44,245 bases of DNA from the NCBI GenBank assembly GCA_029946125.1, contig JAQSDX010000029.1:1-44245 (forward strand), read 5' to 3'. Source of the DNA: Candidatus Methylobacter titanis. GTDB taxonomy: Bacteria; Pseudomonadota; Gammaproteobacteria; Methylococcales; Methylomonadaceae. Under the pieces are notes generated by a model. It ran no database searches and was not told the DNA's origin. It saw nothing but the letters and a program-made list of their open reading frames with translations. This document shows, in pieces, positions 1 to 7,682 of the stretch. A program made the translations under genes and the position numbers. Each line of letters begins with the position of its first letter. Position 1 is the first letter of the stretch.

Positions 1-127
1 CAATGATAAATTTAATGTTAGGGCGACTTTGCGACTGACTTTTAAAACACGCACTCAGGAATATCATTTACGTTTGACATCGATGCACCTGCGTCGCTAT
101 CCTTTTCAGTAACCTCTTTGTTCACAG

Positions 128-201
128 GGAGGAACAATCCTCCAACCTCTATCCGTCGGATAATATCACTCGACGGATAGAGGTCGGGTGTGGATTGAAA
201 C
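128..201 (+). repeat. Structured repeat, copy 1 (IS200/IS605-like right end or orphan CRISPR-like repeat)
   Basis: Two hairpins lie in series. A small one has 6-bp arms at 128-133 and 138-143. A perfect 13-bp inverted repeat follows, with arms 146-158 and 171-183 and a 12-nt loop. After the second stem comes a conserved tail ending in GTGGATTGAAA at 200. About 35 nt (166-200) recur with a single 1-nt indel at 7774-7808 on the opposite strand, and similarity between the copies stops sharply after the GAAA. Hairpin plus conserved tail plus variable flank is the layout of IS200/IS605 (TnpB) right ends. The GTGGATTGAAAC tail also resembles the 3' end of some CRISPR repeats. No transposase or cas gene is adjacent. 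The element identity is inferred; the repeat and stems are seen directly. Confidence 0.6.
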
Positions 202-238
202 ACTGGGGCTATGCTAAAAAAAATTTCAGGTGACCATC

Positions 239-1336
239 ATGTCTTATTGTCTTCCTCTTGCCGCTATCGATACCGCCGTTTTTCCCGGCAGTTATGCCGC
301 TGCTCGGCAGCGCTGGCTGGCGCACACCACAAAACTATCCTGCCAGACACATTACTTGCCTTATCCTTGTGACGGAGTCGGGCCTGAAGGCGAACAACTG
401 GTCACCGATACCGTCTGGATCGGCTCGGAAAATGCGTCACGCGTGCTGGTTTTACTCGGTGGAACGCACGGCATTGAGGGCTTTACCGGCAGTGCCGTAC
501 AGATCGATATGCTGGCGTTAATTGCCAAGGGCCTAGTCGTTATTCCGGCCGATACGGCGGTGTTGATGATCCATGCGCTGACGCCATGGGGTTATGCCTG
601 GCAGCGGCGTTGCGATGCGGACGGCGTTGACCTTAACCGCAATATTGTCGATTTTTCCAGGCCTTTACCTGAGAATAAAGACTACGACTTGCTCAAAGGC
701 GCGCTGTACTTACCGGATGCCACCCAACGGAAAATCGCCTTTGCCGAATTCGAACGGCAGCATGGCCGTGTGGCGCTGGAAAAAGCGATCAGCGCAGGTC
801 AATACAGCGATCCATCCGGACCTTTTTATGGCGGCAAAGCGCCCGCACACGGCAGCTTGGTCTGCAAAGACCTGATGCGCCAATATGCCCTGCAACAGCG
901 GGACTTGGCCGTCATCGACCTGCACACCGGCCTGGGTTCTTACGGCTACGGAGAAATCATTTGCGACCATCAGCCGGACAGTGGCGGAACGCGTAGCGCC
1001 AAAATCTGGTACGGCGATTCGGTCGCATTGCCGTTTTTGGGCACGTCCAGCTCGGTGCCGAAAACAGGACTGCTGGATTATGCCTGGCACGCGATCATGA
1101 ATGACCGTAGTTGCTACATCACCTTGGAATTCGGCACCTTCAGCACCGATCAACTGTTCGAAATCTTGCTACGGGATCATCAACTGTGGGCGCAAGCCGA
1201 TAACGAGCAAGCCCGTCTGCAGCACAGTAAAATCATGCGCCGTCATTTTTACCCCGGTGATCGGGCATGGCAGGAAATGGTGCTCTTTCGCGCCAGACAG
1301 GTCATTGCGCAAGGCTTGCACGGGGCATCTTGTTGA
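239..1336 (+). CDS. DUF2817 family protein (M14-like zinc carboxypeptidase fold)
   Basis: A protein of about 365 residues of the DUF2817 family, related to M14 carboxypeptidases and succinylglutamate desuccinylase-type amidohydrolases. Visible motifs are GGTHGIEG (the HxxE zinc ligands), a conserved region containing GVDLNRN, VIDLHTGLG (third zinc ligand His) and ITLEFGTFS (the expected catalytic Glu region). There is no signal peptide, so it is probably cytosolic. Substrate is unknown; the family is expected to hydrolyse an amide or peptide bond. The ATG at 239 is preferred over an in-frame GTG at 230 because an AGGTGA ribosome site at 228-233 fits it. The stop overlaps the start of the next gene (TTGA), so the two are probably translated together. 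Confidence 0.85.
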   Translation: MSYCLPLAAIDTAVFPGSYAAARQRWLAHTTKLSCQTHYLPYPCDGVGPEGEQLVTDTVWIGSENASRVLVLLGGTHGIEGFTGSAVQIDMLALIAKGLVVIPADTAVLMIHALTPWGYAWQRRCDADGVDLNRNIVDFSRPLPENKDYDLLKGALYLPDATQRKIAFAEFERQHGRVALEKAISAGQYSDPSGPFYGGKAPAHGSLVCKDLMRQYALQQRDLAVIDLHTGLGSYGYGEIICDHQPDSGGTRSAKIWYGDSVALPFLGTSSSVPKTGLLDYAWHAIMNDRSCYITLEFGTFSTDQLFEILLRDHQLWAQADNEQARLQHSKIMRRHFYPGDRAWQEMVLFRARQVIAQGLHGASC

Positions 1337-2433
1337 ATATTTTAATCCGCCCTGCCCTGTTAACCGATCTTGATCAGCTGGTAGCACTGGAAAAAACCTG
1401 TTTTGACTCCGACCAGTTAAGTCGGCGTAGTTTTAAGCACTGGATAAGCGCAGAACATCGCGCCTTGCTGGTCGCGGAGCAATTAAATGTAATTAGCGGC
1501 TATGTGCTTATTATTTATCATCCCGGAACCCGGCTGGCTAGAATCTATTCACTAGCCGTTGCGTCCGAGCAAAGAGGCACAGGCATCGCCAAATTATTGA
1601 TGTCGGCCGGAGAACAGGCCGCCACCGATGCCGGCAGGCTATATCTTCGTCTTGAAGTCAGTGTCGACAACACCCCTGCGATTAAACTTTACGAAACGCT
1701 GGGCTACAAAAAATTCGGCCTCTACCGCGATTACTATGAAGACCACAAAGACGCGTTGCGGTACCAAAAACGCATCCGCCGTTATCGCGATACCTTGCAA
1801 CACCGGTCGGTACATTGGTTAAGACAAACCACGCCGTTTACCTGCGGCCCCGCCTCGCTGATGATGGCTATGCACGGCTTAAACCGAGATTACCATCCTT
1901 CACAGGAAGAAGAAATCAACCTGTGGCGCGAAGCCACGACCATCTTCATGACCTCGGGGCATGGCGGCTGCCACCCGATAGGCCTTGCGCTGGCGGCAAA
2001 GCGACGACAATTTACGGTTGAAGTCTGGGTCAACCAAACCGGAACCCTGTTTATAGACGGCGTGCGCAATGAGGAAAAAAAACAGGTCGTCGAATTGGTC
2101 GATAACTGCTTTAAGCGCGAAGCAGAAGAACAAGGCATAAAAATACATTACGCCAATATCAGCCAGAATGAGCTGATCAGCGCCTTCAAATCCGGGGCGA
2201 TACCGTTGATCTTGATCAGCACTTTTCAAATGGATAGAAAAAAAGCGCCGCATTGGGTGGTCATGAGCGGCTTCGACGATGACTGCCTGTACATGCACGA
2301 TCCGGACCCAGAAGAAGGACGGCAAAGCGAAATTGATTGCCAGTTTATTCCTATTGCCTGTGAGGATTTCGACCGAATGTCCAGTTTCGGCAAGAACCGG
2401 CTCAGGACGGCGGTGATTGTTTGGCCGAGGTAA
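1333..2433 (+). CDS. GNAT N-acetyltransferase / C39-like peptidase fusion
   Basis: A two-domain protein of about 366 residues. The N-terminal half is a RimI-like GNAT acetyltransferase with the acetyl-CoA loop around SEQRGTGIAKLLM and a C-terminal NTPAIKLYETLGY motif. The C-terminal half is a papain-fold C39-like peptidase domain: TTPFTCGPASLMM carries the catalytic Cys, APHWVVMSGFDDD the His, and HDPDPEEG follows. This composite architecture is known in Proteobacteria, often beside ATP-grasp or M14-type genes, which suggests peptide modification or processing; the substrate is unknown. A TTG at 1333 overlapping the previous stop is the likely start (protein begins MNILIRPALL). An upstream ATG at 1267 would overlap the previous gene by about 70 bp and add a tail without GNAT similarity. 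Confidence 0.85.
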   Translation: MNILIRPALLTDLDQLVALEKTCFDSDQLSRRSFKHWISAEHRALLVAEQLNVISGYVLIIYHPGTRLARIYSLAVASEQRGTGIAKLLMSAGEQAATDAGRLYLRLEVSVDNTPAIKLYETLGYKKFGLYRDYYEDHKDALRYQKRIRRYRDTLQHRSVHWLRQTTPFTCGPASLMMAMHGLNRDYHPSQEEEINLWREATTIFMTSGHGGCHPIGLALAAKRRQFTVEVWVNQTGTLFIDGVRNEEKKQVVELVDNCFKREAEEQGIKIHYANISQNELISAFKSGAIPLILISTFQMDRKKAPHWVVMSGFDDDCLYMHDPDPEEGRQSEIDCQFIPIACEDFDRMSSFGKNRLRTAVIVWPR

Positions 2434-2461
2434 CCTTACAAAATCCGAATATTTTCATTGT

Positions 2462-2522
2462 TGTGGGTGCGAATTTATTCGCGCAATAGGCATTAAAAAG
2501 CGCGAATTTATTCGCACCCACA
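2462..2522. repeat. Palindromic intergenic element (23-bp arms)
   Basis: Near-perfect inverted repeat with arms 2462-2484 and 2500-2522 around a 15-nt spacer. Each arm contains an inner quasi-palindrome (GCGAATTTATTCGC). It sits just after the GNAT/C39 stop and could act as a transcript end or be a MITE/REP-like repeat. The element at 19335-19396 has the same nested design with a different core. Confidence 0.7.
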
Positions 2523-2639
2523 GCATCCGATCATAGTGTAAATTTTTGGCTTTTTAAAAAACATAGTCATTCCTGCTTGTGTTATTAAACCGATTCAACG
2601 ATAATGGCCGTCCTTTAGCCAGTACGGCTGATGTTTTAA

Positions 2640-2752
2640 TGGTGACCGTGTCGGTCCTCTCGCAACGATACGCTGTAAACTCCGCCAGGCCCGGAAGGGA
2701 GCAACGGTAGCAGCAGATTCGTGTGCCGGGATGTGGCTGGCATGGTCGCCGC
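2640..2752 (+). ncRNA. ffs: Signal recognition particle 4.5S RNA
   Basis: The conserved SRP domain IV hairpin is recognisable: CCAGGCCCGGAAGGGAGCA (2684-2702) holds the GGAA tetraloop side and GTGTGCCGGGATG (2721-2733) follows. The outer ends GGTGACCGTG (2641-2650) and CATGGTCGCC (2741-2750) pair to close the long hairpin. The length of about 110 nt matches the bacterial small SRP RNA. It binds Ffh and targets nascent inner-membrane proteins. Placement immediately upstream of dnaX is common in gammaproteobacteria. Exact ends are estimated from the closing stem. Confidence 0.92.
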
Positions 2753-2781
2753 CCAAATCATACTTATCTTTCGAGCCTGCC

Positions 2782-4410
2782 ATGAATTATCAGGTTCTCG
2801 CCAGAAAATGGCGTCCCCATAATTTCACCGAAGTTGTCGGACAAGAACATGTCGTCAAATCGTTAATGAACGCTTTGCAACATGATCGACTGCATCACGC
2901 CTATTTATTTACCGGAACGCGCGGCGTAGGCAAAACCACCATCGCCCGAATCTTAGCCAAAGCCATTAATTGCGAAAATCTCCAGGATTTCAATCCTTGC
3001 GGCGAATGCAGCGTGTGCCGCGATCTGGATGAAGGCCGGTTTCTGGATTTAATCGAAGTTGACGCGGCATCGCGCACCAAGGTCGAAGATACCCGGGATT
3101 TGCTGGACAACGCCCAATATGCGCCCAATCACGGTCGCTACAAGGTCTACCTGATCGACGAAGTACACATGCTGTCCGGGCACAGCTTCAATGCCTTGTT
3201 GAAGACGCTCGAAGAACCGCCCCCGCATGTAAAATTTCTGCTGGCCACCACCGATCCCCATAAAATTCCTGTTACCGTACTGTCCCGCTGTTTGCAGTTT
3301 AATCTCAAGCGCTTACTGCCCAGCCAGATTTTCACCCAGATGGAATTTATCCTTCGGCAGGAGCACATTGACGCCGAATCCGGCGCGTTAAAACTATTAT
3401 CCCGCGCCGCCGACGGCAGTATGCGCGACGGCTTAAGTTTGCTGGATCAGGCCATTGTTTACGGCAACGGCAAAGTCGGTACCGAAGATGTCAACGCGAT
3501 GCTGGGCACGGTGGCGCAGCAACCTGTCGAGGACCTATTAACGGCTCTGGCCGAGGGTGATGCGGCGGCGATACTCGATAAGATAAACGAGATAGCCAAT
3601 TTAACGCCGGACTTTAGCGATGTGCTGCAACAGATTTTGCAAGTCCTGCATCGCATCGCCTTGCGGCAACAAATACCGGGAGCCATCGATCACGATTTTG
3701 ATGTGGAGATGATTGCGGCCTTGGCGGCCAAACTGACCCCGGAAGATGTGCAGCTTTATTATCAGATAGGTCTGGTAGGACAACGCGACCTGGATTTAGC
3801 GCCCGACCCGCGCAGCGGCTTTGAAATGGTCATGTTGCGGATGCTGACTTTCAGACCGGTCGGCATAGCATCAGCGCAAGTTAAGCCGGCACAGACTCAT
3901 CCGGCTATTAACAAACCTCAGGCTCAGCCTGTTTATCACCAAGCGCAGCCTGAGTCTGCTTATAAACCGACAGTAACGCAACAACCCGCCGTTGCCTCCG
4001 AAAATAGCGCTCCGGAAACCATTATGCAAAACCAAGACGCCAATTGGGCGGAAATGGTTGCCGCAATGAAGATTAACGGCTTAACCCGGGAACTGGCCCA
4101 TAATTGCGTACTGGAAAATATTGACGATACCGTCTGCACCTTGATCCTGGATCCCGGACATAAACAACTGCGCAGCAGCCGTACCGAAGAAAACCTGCAA
4201 AAAGCGTTGCAAGCTTATCGCAAAGCACCTTTGAAGCTGGTGATTACGACCGAAAAAACCACGGTCGCCACACCCGCCATACAATTGACCAAGGCGCGCG
4301 AAGACAAACAACAGGCGGCGGTTGACGCGATTAATTCAGACGACAATGTTCAGGCATTAAAAGAACACTTGGGAGCCAGGATCATGCCCGGCACCATAGA
4401 GCCAATCTAA
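2782..4410 (+). CDS. dnaX: DNA polymerase III subunit gamma/tau
   Basis: Clamp-loader ATPase of the replicative polymerase, 542 residues. The AAA+ core begins MNYQVLARKWRP. It has Walker A GTRGVGKTT at about residues 45-53, a zinc module CGECSVC, Walker B LIDEVHM, sensor 1 region LLATTDPHKIP and SRC arginine finger motif LSRCLQF. The C-terminal third is a Pro/Gln-rich linker followed by a tau-like domain. The start at 2782 is chosen from family alignment; an in-frame ATG at 2731 would run into the SRP RNA. No convincing A_AAA_AAG slippery site for gamma production was found. It heads the co-directional group dnaX-ybaB-recR. Confidence 0.96.
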   Translation: MNYQVLARKWRPHNFTEVVGQEHVVKSLMNALQHDRLHHAYLFTGTRGVGKTTIARILAKAINCENLQDFNPCGECSVCRDLDEGRFLDLIEVDAASRTKVEDTRDLLDNAQYAPNHGRYKVYLIDEVHMLSGHSFNALLKTLEEPPPHVKFLLATTDPHKIPVTVLSRCLQFNLKRLLPSQIFTQMEFILRQEHIDAESGALKLLSRAADGSMRDGLSLLDQAIVYGNGKVGTEDVNAMLGTVAQQPVEDLLTALAEGDAAAILDKINEIANLTPDFSDVLQQILQVLHRIALRQQIPGAIDHDFDVEMIAALAAKLTPEDVQLYYQIGLVGQRDLDLAPDPRSGFEMVMLRMLTFRPVGIASAQVKPAQTHPAINKPQAQPVYHQAQPESAYKPTVTQQPAVASENSAPETIMQNQDANWAEMVAAMKINGLTRELAHNCVLENIDDTVCTLILDPGHKQLRSSRTEENLQKALQAYRKAPLKLVITTEKTTVATPAIQLTKAREDKQQAAVDAINSDDNVQALKEHLGARIMPGTIEPI

Positions 4411-4443
4411 GCAGTCCCCTATAACGATAATGGAGAAAAATAC

Positions 4444-4767
4444 ATGAAAAACGCACTCGGCAACATCATGCAGCAAGCCCAAAAAATGCAGGAAGACCTA
4501 AAGAAAGCGCAGGAAGAGCTGAACGCGATGCAAGTCATGGGCGAGTCCGGCGGCGGACTGGTAACCATCCTGATGACCGGCAAACGCGAAGCCAGAAAGG
4601 TAACCATCGATCCGTCCCTGCTGGGCGATGACAAGGACATGCTGGAAGACTTGATTGCGGCGGCCATCAACGACGCGGTCAACAAAGTCGCAAAAATGAA
4701 GAAGGAAAAAATGGCGGATGTCACCGCCGGAATACCGCTGCCTCCCGGATTCCAACTGCCTTTTTAA
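4444..4767 (+). CDS. ybaB: YbaB/EbfC family nucleoid-associated protein
   Basis: A small DNA-binding protein of 107 residues that forms a tweezer-like dimer on the nucleoid. The N-terminus is a helical, Lys/Glu-rich coiled segment ([16 protein letters not shown]), followed by the family core [25 protein letters not shown] and a C-terminal [12 protein letters not shown] tail. Length is normal. A GGAG ribosome site lies about 8 nt before the ATG. The dnaX-ybaB-recR order is conserved widely, and recR begins 1 nt after this stop, so co-expression is expected. Confidence 0.95.
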   Translation: MKNALGNIMQQAQKMQEDLKKAQEELNAMQVMGESGGGLVTILMTGKREARKVTIDPSLLGDDKDMLEDLIAAAINDAVNKVAKMKKEKMADVTAGIPLPPGFQLPF

Positions 4768-4768
4768 G

Positions 4769-5365
4769 ATGAAAAAATCCGGCTTACTGGGGCAATTAAT
4801 ACAGAATTTGTGTTGCTTGCCCGGTGTCGGCCCCAAAACCGCCCAACGCATGGCATTCCATCTGCTTCAGCGCGACCGCAACGGCGCAACAATGCTGGCC
4901 CAAACGCTGCTGCTGGCCATTGAAAAAATGGGCCACTGCAATCAATGTCGCACCCTGACCGAAGGCGATGTCTGTTCAATATGCGCAGACAAGTCGAGAG
5001 ACGATGCCATCATCTGCATCGTCGAAAGCCCCGCCGACGTCTGGATTATTGACCAAGCCACCGCTTTCAAGGGGCGCTATTTTGTGCTGCATGGCCGGTT
5101 ATCGCCGCTGGACGGCATAGGACCGGACGAACTCGGCCTGGATCAACTGGAACAACGGCTGGCAACAGGCCATATCAAGGAACTGATACTGGCGACCAAC
5201 TCCACGGTCGAAGGCGAAGCGACCGCTTATTTTATCGGCGAACTGGCCAGGAAACATCAGGTACCGGCCAGCAGAATCGCCCACGGCGTACCGATGGGCG
5301 GCGAATTGGAGTTTACCGACAGCGGTACTTTATCGCATGCATTTAATGGCCGCGTAGGCATGTAA
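4769..5365 (+). CDS. recR: Recombination protein RecR
   Basis: RecFOR-pathway protein that helps load RecA at gaps, 198 residues. It shows an N-terminal helix-hairpin-helix ([18 protein letters not shown]), a four-cysteine zinc finger (CNQC and CSIC), a TOPRIM domain ([15 protein letters not shown]) and the C-terminal Walker-like region [12 protein letters not shown] through [10 protein letters not shown]. The start at 4769 follows the family N-terminus; an in-frame upstream ATG (4718) lies within ybaB. The TAAG-ATG junction with ybaB suggests translational coupling. Confidence 0.96.
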   Translation: MKKSGLLGQLIQNLCCLPGVGPKTAQRMAFHLLQRDRNGATMLAQTLLLAIEKMGHCNQCRTLTEGDVCSICADKSRDDAIICIVESPADVWIIDQATAFKGRYFVLHGRLSPLDGIGPDELGLDQLEQRLATGHIKELILATNSTVEGEATAYFIGELARKHQVPASRIAHGVPMGGELEFTDSGTLSHAFNGRVGM

Positions 5366-5409
5366 AGACGATCGCATGATCGCTCACCAACCCACAACAG
5401 GTAAAAGCC

Positions 5410-5748
5410 ATGAGTGATTGTTTATTTTGTAAAATGGTTGCTGGTGTTATCAAACCGGATATAGTTTTTGAAGATGAAAATATCCTGGCTTTCAGGGACA
5501 TTAATCCCCAAGCGCCAGTACATATCCTGATCATCCCCAAACGCCACATCGCAACCCTGAATGACCTGGATGACACCCTATTGGCCGGACAAATATTACA
5601 GACGGCGGCAAAGCTGGCCAGACAGGAAGACATAGCTGAAACAGGTTATAGAACCGTATTTAACTGCAACAAGCATGGCGGACAGGACGTTTATCACCTG
5701 CACTTACATTTGCTGGGTGCCAGGCAATTGACTTGGCCGCCGGGTTAA
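5410..5748 (+). CDS. HIT family nucleotide hydrolase/transferase (HinT-like)
   Basis: A protein of 112 residues of the HIT superfamily, HinT branch. It begins CLFCKMVAGVI, contains IPKRHIATLNDL, and ends with the histidine triad HLHLHLLGARQLTWPPG. Family members hydrolyse purine nucleoside phosphoramidates. Length is full and a GGTAAAAG-type ribosome site precedes the ATG. It is the last gene of the + strand housekeeping run and is convergent with the AAA ATPase gene. Confidence 0.93.
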   Translation: MSDCLFCKMVAGVIKPDIVFEDENILAFRDINPQAPVHILIIPKRHIATLNDLDDTLLAGQILQTAAKLARQEDIAETGYRTVFNCNKHGGQDVYHLHLHLLGARQLTWPPG

Positions 5749-5796
5749 GTGAACGCCTGCTTTATAGTCCGCAGGGCCATAGCGATTTTATCGGGT

Positions 5797-5832
5797 ATTG
5801 CATCGCCTGATAATCTTGCCATGCGATGCAAT
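5797..5832. terminator. Possible terminator hairpin between convergent genes
   Basis: A 9-bp perfect stem (5797-5805 with 5824-5832, ATTGCATCG/CGATGCAAT) with an 18-nt loop lies about 50 nt after the HIT gene, followed by the T-rich GGCTATTTTATT. It could end the + strand transcript. The long loop and imperfect T-tract keep confidence low. Confidence 0.35.
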
Positions 5833-5862
5833 CGGCTATTTTATTCGCCCTACAGATACGCC

Positions 5863-7032
5863 TTATACAGCGTTGAATAAGGCCATGAGACAGCCCAGAA
5901 AACCCGTGGATTCGGTCCGCTCGCAAAAGAACAAAACACTTAACGTGAATGCGATTATTGATAATAACAGTAATATAGCAGGCGCTTTTATGCCTTTTGG
6001 ATCTGCAGGGAACAATTCAGCCACCCCCATCCCTATTCCGGAAATGTCAGGCGCTTCGTTTATCGTCCCTCTGCTTACCTGTTCGGCTTTCCTGGTAATA
6101 GACGGTGAGAGTTGTTCTACTGTTTCCGGAACAGGTTTATCTGCTATTGGCGGTAATTCCTGACTTTTTACGTCTCTTTCTCTAGTATTTAGCAAACAGA
6201 TGTAATGAAAGACGTCTGTTATCAATCCCATTCTCTGCGTTGCTTCATAGATATCCCGTGCGTCAACGACTGGTTTTTCCCGTTCAAAAGCAACGTTGAA
6301 TGACCTGTCACACAATGAGTTGACCGTACGCGGCGTCCCACCGGCACTAAAGGCAATGGAGAGCGCCTCCCACCCGGTATCTGTAATCAGGTCGGGACTG
6401 CCGCCGGCCACCTGAATGCGATGCGCGATATATTTGAGCATGGTATCGACACTCATCTTTCCCAGAATTTCGAGTGTAGCGATTCGCTGTTTAAAGGGTT
6501 CCATTTCAGGCCGGTTTATCTTTTCCATCAATTCTTCCTGACCGAGAAGCAGCATCTGCATAAGTTTAATTGATCCTTCTTCAAGATTGTTCAGCAAACG
6601 GATGCCGTTGATAACATCGTCTGTCATCAGATGCGCCTCATCCATGATGACCATACATTTCTTCCTTTCAGAATTGAGCTTTAAAAGGGCATTTCTGATG
6701 TCCCTCATCACAAAGGTCTTCTCAGACGATGACGGCTGTAATCCGAGTTCCTGTGCGAGAAACATATAGAGGTTAGCGCTGTTTGCAGGTGGCTCACCCA
6801 TCCATATTAATTTGATGTTTTCAGGGAAATCAAATTTTATCATCTGGCTTAGCGTCGTCTTACCGGAACCGATCGGCCCCATTACAACGATTAAGCCCCG
6901 GCCACTCTGTAAAGATCCGGATATCTGTTTACGTATAAGGGCATGGTCCCCATAGTCATAAAAAAACAGTGGATCCGGTACATTCTCGAATGGGAGTAAC
7001 TTGAGGTTAAAGTGCTCTGTGTACATGTGCAT
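5863..7032 (-). CDS. ExeA/GspA-like AAA ATPase with C-terminal membrane anchor
   Basis: A 389-residue ATPase of the ExeA / PEP-CTERM-locus secretion ATPase type. The N-terminus EHFNLKLLPFENVPDP is the family hallmark. Walker A GPIGSGKTT is at about 52-60 and Walker B MVIMDEAHLM at about 127-136; LLGQEEL and GGTPRTVNSLCDR (sensor 2) follow. A disordered linker leads to one hydrophobic segment near residues 345-370 (ILLLLSIIAFTLSVLFF). Unlike classical ExeA it has no C-terminal peptidoglycan-binding domain; the upstream OmpA-like gene encodes one. The start overlaps that gene's stop (TAATG), with GAAGGA as ribosome site. Likely inner-membrane, at the cell-wall interface; the client is unknown. 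Confidence 0.85.
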   Translation of the reverse strand: MHMYTEHFNLKLLPFENVPDPLFFYDYGDHALIRKQISGSLQSGRGLIVVMGPIGSGKTTLSQMIKFDFPENIKLIWMGEPPANSANLYMFLAQELGLQPSSSEKTFVMRDIRNALLKLNSERKKCMVIMDEAHLMTDDVINGIRLLNNLEEGSIKLMQMLLLGQEELMEKINRPEMEPFKQRIATLEILGKMSVDTMLKYIAHRIQVAGGSPDLITDTGWEALSIAFSAGGTPRTVNSLCDRSFNVAFEREKPVVDARDIYEATQRMGLITDVFHYICLLNTRERDVKSQELPPIADKPVPETVEQLSPSITRKAEQVSRGTINEAPDISGIGMGVAELFPADPKGIKAPAILLLLSIIAFTLSVLFFCERTESTGFLGCLMALFNAV

Positions 7033-7682
7033 TAGTTTTTTCCTTCTTTAGGTATAAGCTTTACCTCGACCCTGCGATTTTTTGCTCGGCCCTCTTCTGT
7101 ATCGTTGGAGCCTATCGGTTGGGCCTCACCATAACCGATTACCGATATCCGGTCGGACGATACACCATGAGAAACCAATACGTTCGCTATGGCTCTTGCC
7201 CTCTGTAATGACAGACCCATATTGTCAATGTGTAGCTTACCGGTTGGTATATTGTCGGTATGACCTTCTATAATGACGCGACTGCCTTGAGAGACTGATA
7301 TTTCCCCGACAAAACGCTCAATCGTAGATAAAGCAGCGTCATTTATCGCAACCCTGCCAGAAGAAAACGTCTCGCCGCCAAAGATCGCCAAGGTCCGCGG
7401 CCTGTTTTCGGTATCTGTAGTTTTAATACTTTCAAGCACATTTTCTTTTGTTTTGAGCTTGTCCTCAAGCTGGGTAATTGTAGCCTGTAGGTCTGCAACA
7501 ACAGCCCTGTTGGCGTCCTGATCTTCAATCATTTTTTTTATGACGTTGTTTGCTTCAGACCTTACGTCTTTCGGCTTGTCCTGATAAGAAGCTTTGTGAA
7601 CCGGGAGTTCCAGTGCCTTAAACGTGATAATCCCTGATAAGGTAAAAAATACAATAGACAGTCCAATAATAATTAAACGCAT
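7032..7682 (-). CDS. OmpA/MotB-domain protein with N-terminal membrane anchor
   Basis: A 216-residue protein with an uncleaved-looking N-terminal hydrophobic segment (LIIIGLSIVFFTLSGIITF), a coiled-coil stretch at about 40-85 (Glu/Asp/Lys-rich, LQATITQLEDKLKTKE), and a C-terminal OmpA-like peptidoglycan-binding domain. The last contains VIIEGHTDNIPTG, SLQRARAIANVLVSHGV, ISVIGYGEAQPI and the terminal NRRVEVKLIP. The domain binds diaminopimelate in the wall. It is first in a two-gene operon with the ATPase, whose ATG overlaps its stop by one base. Together they resemble a split ExeA/GspA-type envelope device. This is inference; no secretion genes are adjacent. Confidence 0.85.
   Translation of the reverse strand: MRLIIIGLSIVFFTLSGIITFKALELPVHKASYQDKPKDVRSEANNVIKKMIEDQDANRAVVADLQATITQLEDKLKTKENVLESIKTTDTENRPRTLAIFGGETFSSGRVAINDAALSTIERFVGEISVSQGSRVIIEGHTDNIPTGKLHIDNMGLSLQRARAIANVLVSHGVSSDRISVIGYGEAQPIGSNDTEEGRAKNRRVEVKLIPKEGKN

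Noticed and set aside
128-201. CRISPR array
   Set aside because: Only one repeat-like unit per site, no spacer-repeat periodicity and no cas genes; solitary element ends explain it better.
4245-4265. dnaX programmed frameshift site for gamma
   Set aside because: The A-run here is in phase A_AAA_ACC, not a strong slippery heptamer, and lies too near the C-terminus.
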